Positions 61,432-64,000 of a DNA stretch of 64,000 nt are shown here, piece after piece. The notes under the pieces were generated by a model. That model saw only the letters and a list, made by a program, of their open reading frames with translations, did no database searches and was not told the origin of the DNA. The stretch comes from Catenuloplanes niger (lineage in GTDB: Bacteria > Actinomycetota > Actinomycetes > Mycobacteriales > Micromonosporaceae): contig NZ_JAVDYC010000001.1 in NCBI RefSeq assembly GCF_031458255.1, positions 6,519,001-6,583,000 on the forward strand, written 5' to 3'. Position 1 is the first letter of the stretch, and every line of letters starts with the position of its first letter. The translations under genes were made by a program, and so were the position numbers.

Positions 61432-62093
61432 GTCGCATCGCTCGCATTCACGGATCTGCGCTCATGCCACGCCATGGCGTCTCGGTACTCCGCTCGTACG
61501 CCGCTGATGTGGCCGTCGATCTCCGGGCCGGAGGTGCCGGGGCTGCGTTCGAGCATCCTCATGGGGACGTGCGCGCCTCTCGTAGCCCGTTGCCATTCAC
61601 GGTCGATCGGACCGATCACCCGGTGCAGAGACGCGTTGATCTCGGCGACCTGCGCGGCGGACAAGCTTTCCTCGTCGTCGTGCAGGTGGTATTGGCGGAG
61701 CCAATCGTTCACGACGGACCATGGCCACAGCCGCATCGAGCCACGCTCGCCGCCGCCGGCCGACCCGATCGGCGGCGGAAAGTCGCCGGGGCCGCGCCGC
61801 CCGTCGACCCACAGGCGAACGGCTTCTCTGGTGACCCCGACGCGCTTGGCGATATCGGACACGCCCACCACGTCCTGGTCCACCTCTGCCACGCGTGCGC
61901 CCGGAAGGCACGTAGCGATTTGTCGGGCGGCCTGCGAAGCGGCACCCACGGGATTGCCATTGGCGTGAATGATCGCCACGGTACGGCCGTCGACCTCGAT
62001 CCAGGTCAGATGGTTCAGGTGTGCGCTGATCACATCGAACACATCATCATCGTCAAGATCTACGCCAGTGACACGCAGGGCGATCCGGTGCAA
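61428..62093 (-). CDS. HTH (MerR/AlpA-like) DNA-binding regulator, possible antitoxin
   Basis: 221 residues from a TTG at 62093, chosen because GGGAGG sits six bases upstream. A longer ATG start at 62147 would have no ribosome site and would lie inside the palindromic operator. The HTH is VGVSDIAKRVGVTREAVRLWVDG (about residues 76-98), followed by a typical AlpA-like end (DFPPPIG ... RLWPWSVVNDWLRQY). The N-terminal 70 residues (LHRIALRVTGVDLDDDDVFDVIS) form a small alpha/beta domain also seen in phage-like and toxin-antitoxin regulators. The C-terminus is helical and charged. Probable autorepressor of the three-gene module. Confidence 0.65.
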   Translation of the reverse strand: MHRIALRVTGVDLDDDDVFDVISAHLNHLTWIEVDGRTVAIIHANGNPVGAASQAARQIATCLPGARVAEVDQDVVGVSDIAKRVGVTREAVRLWVDGRRGPGDFPPPIGSAGGGERGSMRLWPWSVVNDWLRQYHLHDDEESLSAAQVAEINASLHRVIGPIDREWQRATRGAHVPMRMLERSPGTSGPEIDGHISGVRAEYRDAMAWHERRSVNASDAT

Positions 62094-62133
62094 GGGTGTC
62101 CTCCCGGGTGCGTGGTCGTCTCGCGATGCTATA

Positions 62134-62154
62134 GCCAACGTTGGCATCTGCCAA
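62134..62154. promoter_or_regulatory. palindromic operator overlapping a putative promoter of the HTH gene
   Basis: GCCAACGTTGGC (62134-62145) is a perfect 12-bp palindrome, and TTGGCATCTGCCAA (62141-62154) adds a second inverted repeat sharing a half site. On the minus strand TTGGCA and TATAGC could be -35 and -10 (15-base spacer). Placement just upstream of the HTH gene suggests autoregulation. Confidence 0.6.
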
Positions 62155-62158
62155 CACG

Positions 62159-62884
62159 TTACGGCGTTCCGTGTCCGAGCCGCAGCCGGACATCGGCAAT
62201 ACGCGTTCGGGTATCGGAGAGTCGTTCCCGGAGTGTGCCGACGATGGGGTCTTCGTGGTCGATCGCCTCCGCGACGAGACTGGTCGCCTCGTCGGTCCGC
62301 TGCTCCGCTCCGGCTACGTACGTGTGCGGTGCGCCGTCCGGAATGCCGCTCTCCGCCCCTCGAATCCAGCCTTTCTCCGTCAGGTGCCGGGCTTCGTCGT
62401 CGAATTCCTGCGCGGTGGCCATCACCCGCGCGACCTCGTCGGCGTTCCCGGCGGCTGTGTCCAGCAGCTCTTGGGCGCGCTGCCAGGCATCGCCCGCGAT
62501 GCTCCGAGCCTCCTCGGCGTCCAGGAAATACTCCGCGGCGTCAAGAAGCCTGTCCGCGCCCGACAGGAGGTTGTCCGCGTAGGAAAGATCGACCGTGAGG
62601 TCGGCGAAGTGGTGCGGGCAGTCGCGGATCGCCCGAACGAGATCCTTCGCTCGTGCCTCGGGATTTCTCGGTGTGGTGTCAATTATGATCTTGCAAACCG
62701 CACCGCCTCGCTCTACGCGACGGCAGAACGCACGTCCGTAGCCGTGGCCGGCGGTCTCGCGCAGATGCCATCCGGCCAGCCGGGCATCTTTGAGCGCCTG
62801 CTTCATGGCCGGATGGAGGTCTCCGTCTCTGGGCCACCTGTCTTTCGGGCCGTGCCAGAGGTTGTCTCCGCCTCGTGGCGCCAC
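62159..62884 (-). CDS. hypothetical protein with HicA-like N-terminal segment
   Basis: 241 residues from a GTG at 62884 (start uncertain; an ATG at MKQALKD is possible). The segment LKDARLAGWHLRETAGHGYGRAFCRR ... CKIIIDTTPRNPEA with AKDLVRAIRDCPH resembles small HicA-like RNA-binding toxins (Gly-Trp, GH-x-x-x-R, C-x-I). The remaining 150 residues are Ala/Glu/Asp-rich and helical, with several Arg and Glu clusters and no known motif. It ends 66 bases before the HTH gene start, with the operator in between. It may be the toxin partner of the HTH/SecB-like pair, but that is inference. Confidence 0.5.
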   Translation of the reverse strand: MAPRGGDNLWHGPKDRWPRDGDLHPAMKQALKDARLAGWHLRETAGHGYGRAFCRRVERGGAVCKIIIDTTPRNPEARAKDLVRAIRDCPHHFADLTVDLSYADNLLSGADRLLDAAEYFLDAEEARSIAGDAWQRAQELLDTAAGNADEVARVMATAQEFDDEARHLTEKGWIRGAESGIPDGAPHTYVAGAEQRTDEATSLVAEAIDHEDPIVGTLRERLSDTRTRIADVRLRLGHGTP

Positions 62885-63206
62885 GCGTCGACCTCGATTC
62901 GGAGGAATTGGACCGAACTGATCATGCCCTGAGCTTGATCGAGAATTTTAGCGTCCGGTCGGAGCGGGGTCCACGTCAAACACGTGTGCGAACGGCCAGT
63001 GGCGAGCGTCTCTATAAAACGCATGCTTGTGAGTCATTGGCAAAACACGTTGAGTGCCGATTATGGCGTTTGAGTGTCGACGCCGACTCGATGCGCCCGA
63101 TTCCGCATCCGTCCGTGCAATTTGCATCAACGACATTCCCATCGGTGATTCGGATGTTGCCCCGGCGCCGTCGCGCGCAGCCGGTCCGCCACGATCGCGT
63201 CCGGCT
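62885..63206. other. 322-bp low-GC non-coding region
   Basis: Between the toxin-like gene and selB. Composition is clearly AT-richer than the rest (for example GAGAATTTTAGCG, TCTATAAAACGCATG). It may hold the promoter of the toxin-like gene. No repeat of the tRNA-Sec 3' end, integrase fragment or clear palindrome was found. Confidence 0.6.
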
Positions 63207-64000
63207 TCAGGACGCGATGACGCGGCTGTTGTCCGGCAGCCGGTGGGTGATGCCGGTGCGGTCGAGCAGTTCCAGCAGCGGGACCGCGACGCGGCGGCTG
63301 CACCCGAGGGTCTGGCGGGCCGCGCTCACGGTGAACGGGCTCGCCACCGTCGTCAGGCGGCGGCGGGCCTCGTCGAGTGCGTCCGGCAGCAGGAAGACGT
63401 TGTCGGCGACGCGGAGCAGCAGGCCGGCGCGGACCGCGGCGGCGGCCTCGCGCCGGCCGAGGCCGATCTCGGCCAGCCGGGCGGCCTCGGGGGCGGCGAA
63501 CGGGGCGTCGCGCAGGTCGTCGCGGATGGCGGCGACCATGCGGGCCAGCGCGGGCGGGACGCCGGAGTCGCCGGTGTGCACGCGGCCGTCGCGGTAGGAC
63601 AGTGGCGGCGTGACCAGGGCCTCGACCAGCGCGATGTCGGGCAGGCCGAGGCGGTGGCGGAGCGCCTCGGCGGGGGCGCCGGGCTCCAGCGGGTGATCCT
63701 TCGCGTACGCGGTGGCCGCGTCGACCAGCCCGGCGCGCAGCGCGGACCAGTGCGCGGGGTCGGCCAGCCAGTCGCCGGCGACCGGCGGGACCGTGACCGG
63801 GACCCCGGTCCGCCGCAGGTCACCGCGCCGGATCAGGCCGCGGCGGCGCAGCTCGTCGTGCTCGTCCGGGACGCCGGTCATGGTGGCCAGCACGGCGGCG
63901 CGGGCGGCGGCGGCACCCCGGCGGCCGAGCGCGGGCGGGGCGACGTCGAGCACGGTGGCGCCGCCCAGCACGCGCGGGCCGGAACGGCCGGGGTCGCGCA
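63207..64000 (-). CDS. selB: selenocysteine-specific elongation factor SelB, C-terminal part (cut by window edge)
   Basis: About 264 residues are visible, ending at 63207. The first residues (RDPGRSGPRVLGGATVLDVAPPAL) match domain 3 of SelB. The rest is a string of winged-helix domains (VPDEHDELRRRGLIRRGDL, EALRHRLGLPDIALVEALV, REAAAAVRAGLLLRVADNVFLLPD and FTVSAARQTLGCSRRVAVPLLELLDRTGITHRLPDNSRV). These C-terminal domains bind the SECIS hairpin; the GTPase part lies outside the window. selA is probably upstream of it. Same pathway as selD, tRNA-Sec and fdhA. Confidence 0.92.
   Translation of the reverse strand, partial: RDPGRSGPRVLGGATVLDVAPPALGRRGAAAARAAVLATMTGVPDEHDELRRRGLIRRGDLRRTGVPVTVPPVAGDWLADPAHWSALRAGLVDAATAYAKDHPLEPGAPAEALRHRLGLPDIALVEALVTPPLSYRDGRVHTGDSGVPPALARMVAAIRDDLRDAPFAAPEAARLAEIGLGRREAAAAVRAGLLLRVADNVFLLPDALDEARRRLTTVASPFTVSAARQTLGCSRRVAVPLLELLDRTGITHRLPDNSRVIAS

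Noticed and set aside
62885-63206. att site of an integrated element at tRNA-Sec
   Set aside because: No repeat of the tRNA 3' end was seen near the other edge of the candidate island and no integrase is present, so only an island hypothesis is kept.

Overview
The window is high-GC DNA with frequent GTG/TTG starts, strong GC bias at third codon positions, mostly short intergenic gaps and many 1-4 base stop/start overlaps. Gene content (SigB/SigF-type sigma factor, large Ser/Thr kinase, PP2C and SpoIIE-type phosphatases, TreX/TreY/TreZ, mycothiol-era GST-like enzyme, selenoprotein formate dehydrogenase, LacI-controlled glucanase) fits a filamentous actinomycete, most likely Micromonosporaceae (Actinoplanes-like). 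The genus cannot be fixed from the sequence alone.

Layout. 1-4.7 kb: regulatory and stress genes, starting with a truncated SigB/SigF-type sigma factor, then a small serine hydrolase, an acetyltransferase, a lipoprotein, a Usp protein, a SpoIIE-like phosphatase and a MarR regulator. 4.7-10.4 kb: a tightly coupled minus-strand operon of five genes (OleA-like thiolase, OleC-like AMP ligase, a low-complexity ORF, a cytochrome P450 carrying a nine-copy hexapeptide insertion, and an OleD-like reductase). It looks like a head-to-head fatty acyl condensation / beta-lactone type pathway without an OleB hydrolase. 10.5-19.1 kb: glycogen and trehalose metabolism (debranching enzyme; TreX-TreY-TreZ). 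19.2-25.5 kb: membrane and signalling proteins, including a 931-residue Ser/Thr kinase. 25.5-29.8 kb: LacI regulator plus a secreted GH16 glucanase / DUF1996 operon with palindromic operators. 29.8-41.2 kb: GST-like reductase, Nramp-like transporter, YggT, PemK-like protein, class A PBP, and an operon of solute-binding sensor, membrane protein and PP2C phosphatase. 41.2-44.9 kb: a GGDEF-EAL protein followed by 1.3 kb of repeats. 44.9-48.1 kb: Ohr/OhrR and the uric acid to allantoin genes. 48.2-52.2 kb: secreted pectate lyase and M28 peptidase, DedA protein, FMN-binding protein.

52.3-64 kb is the most striking part: a selenocysteine formate dehydrogenase (in-frame UGA with a SECIS-like hairpin immediately after it), its FeS and NrfD-type subunits, selD, tRNA-Sec with anticodon UCA, and the C-terminal end of selB at the window edge. 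Thus the selenoprotein and much of its decoding apparatus are neighbours. A three-gene module of different composition (toxin-like protein, HTH regulator, SecB-like chaperone) with its own palindromic operator sits between tRNA-Sec and selB.

The non-coding DNA is unusually rich in repeats. A dispersed element of about 80 bp occurs four times, each time between convergent genes. There is also a 23-bp perfect inverted repeat, a 164-bp element with 18-bp terminal inverted repeats, a 6 x 29-bp tandem array, and an 18-bp minisatellite of about 0.5 kb. No CRISPR array, rRNA, transposase or integrase gene was seen.
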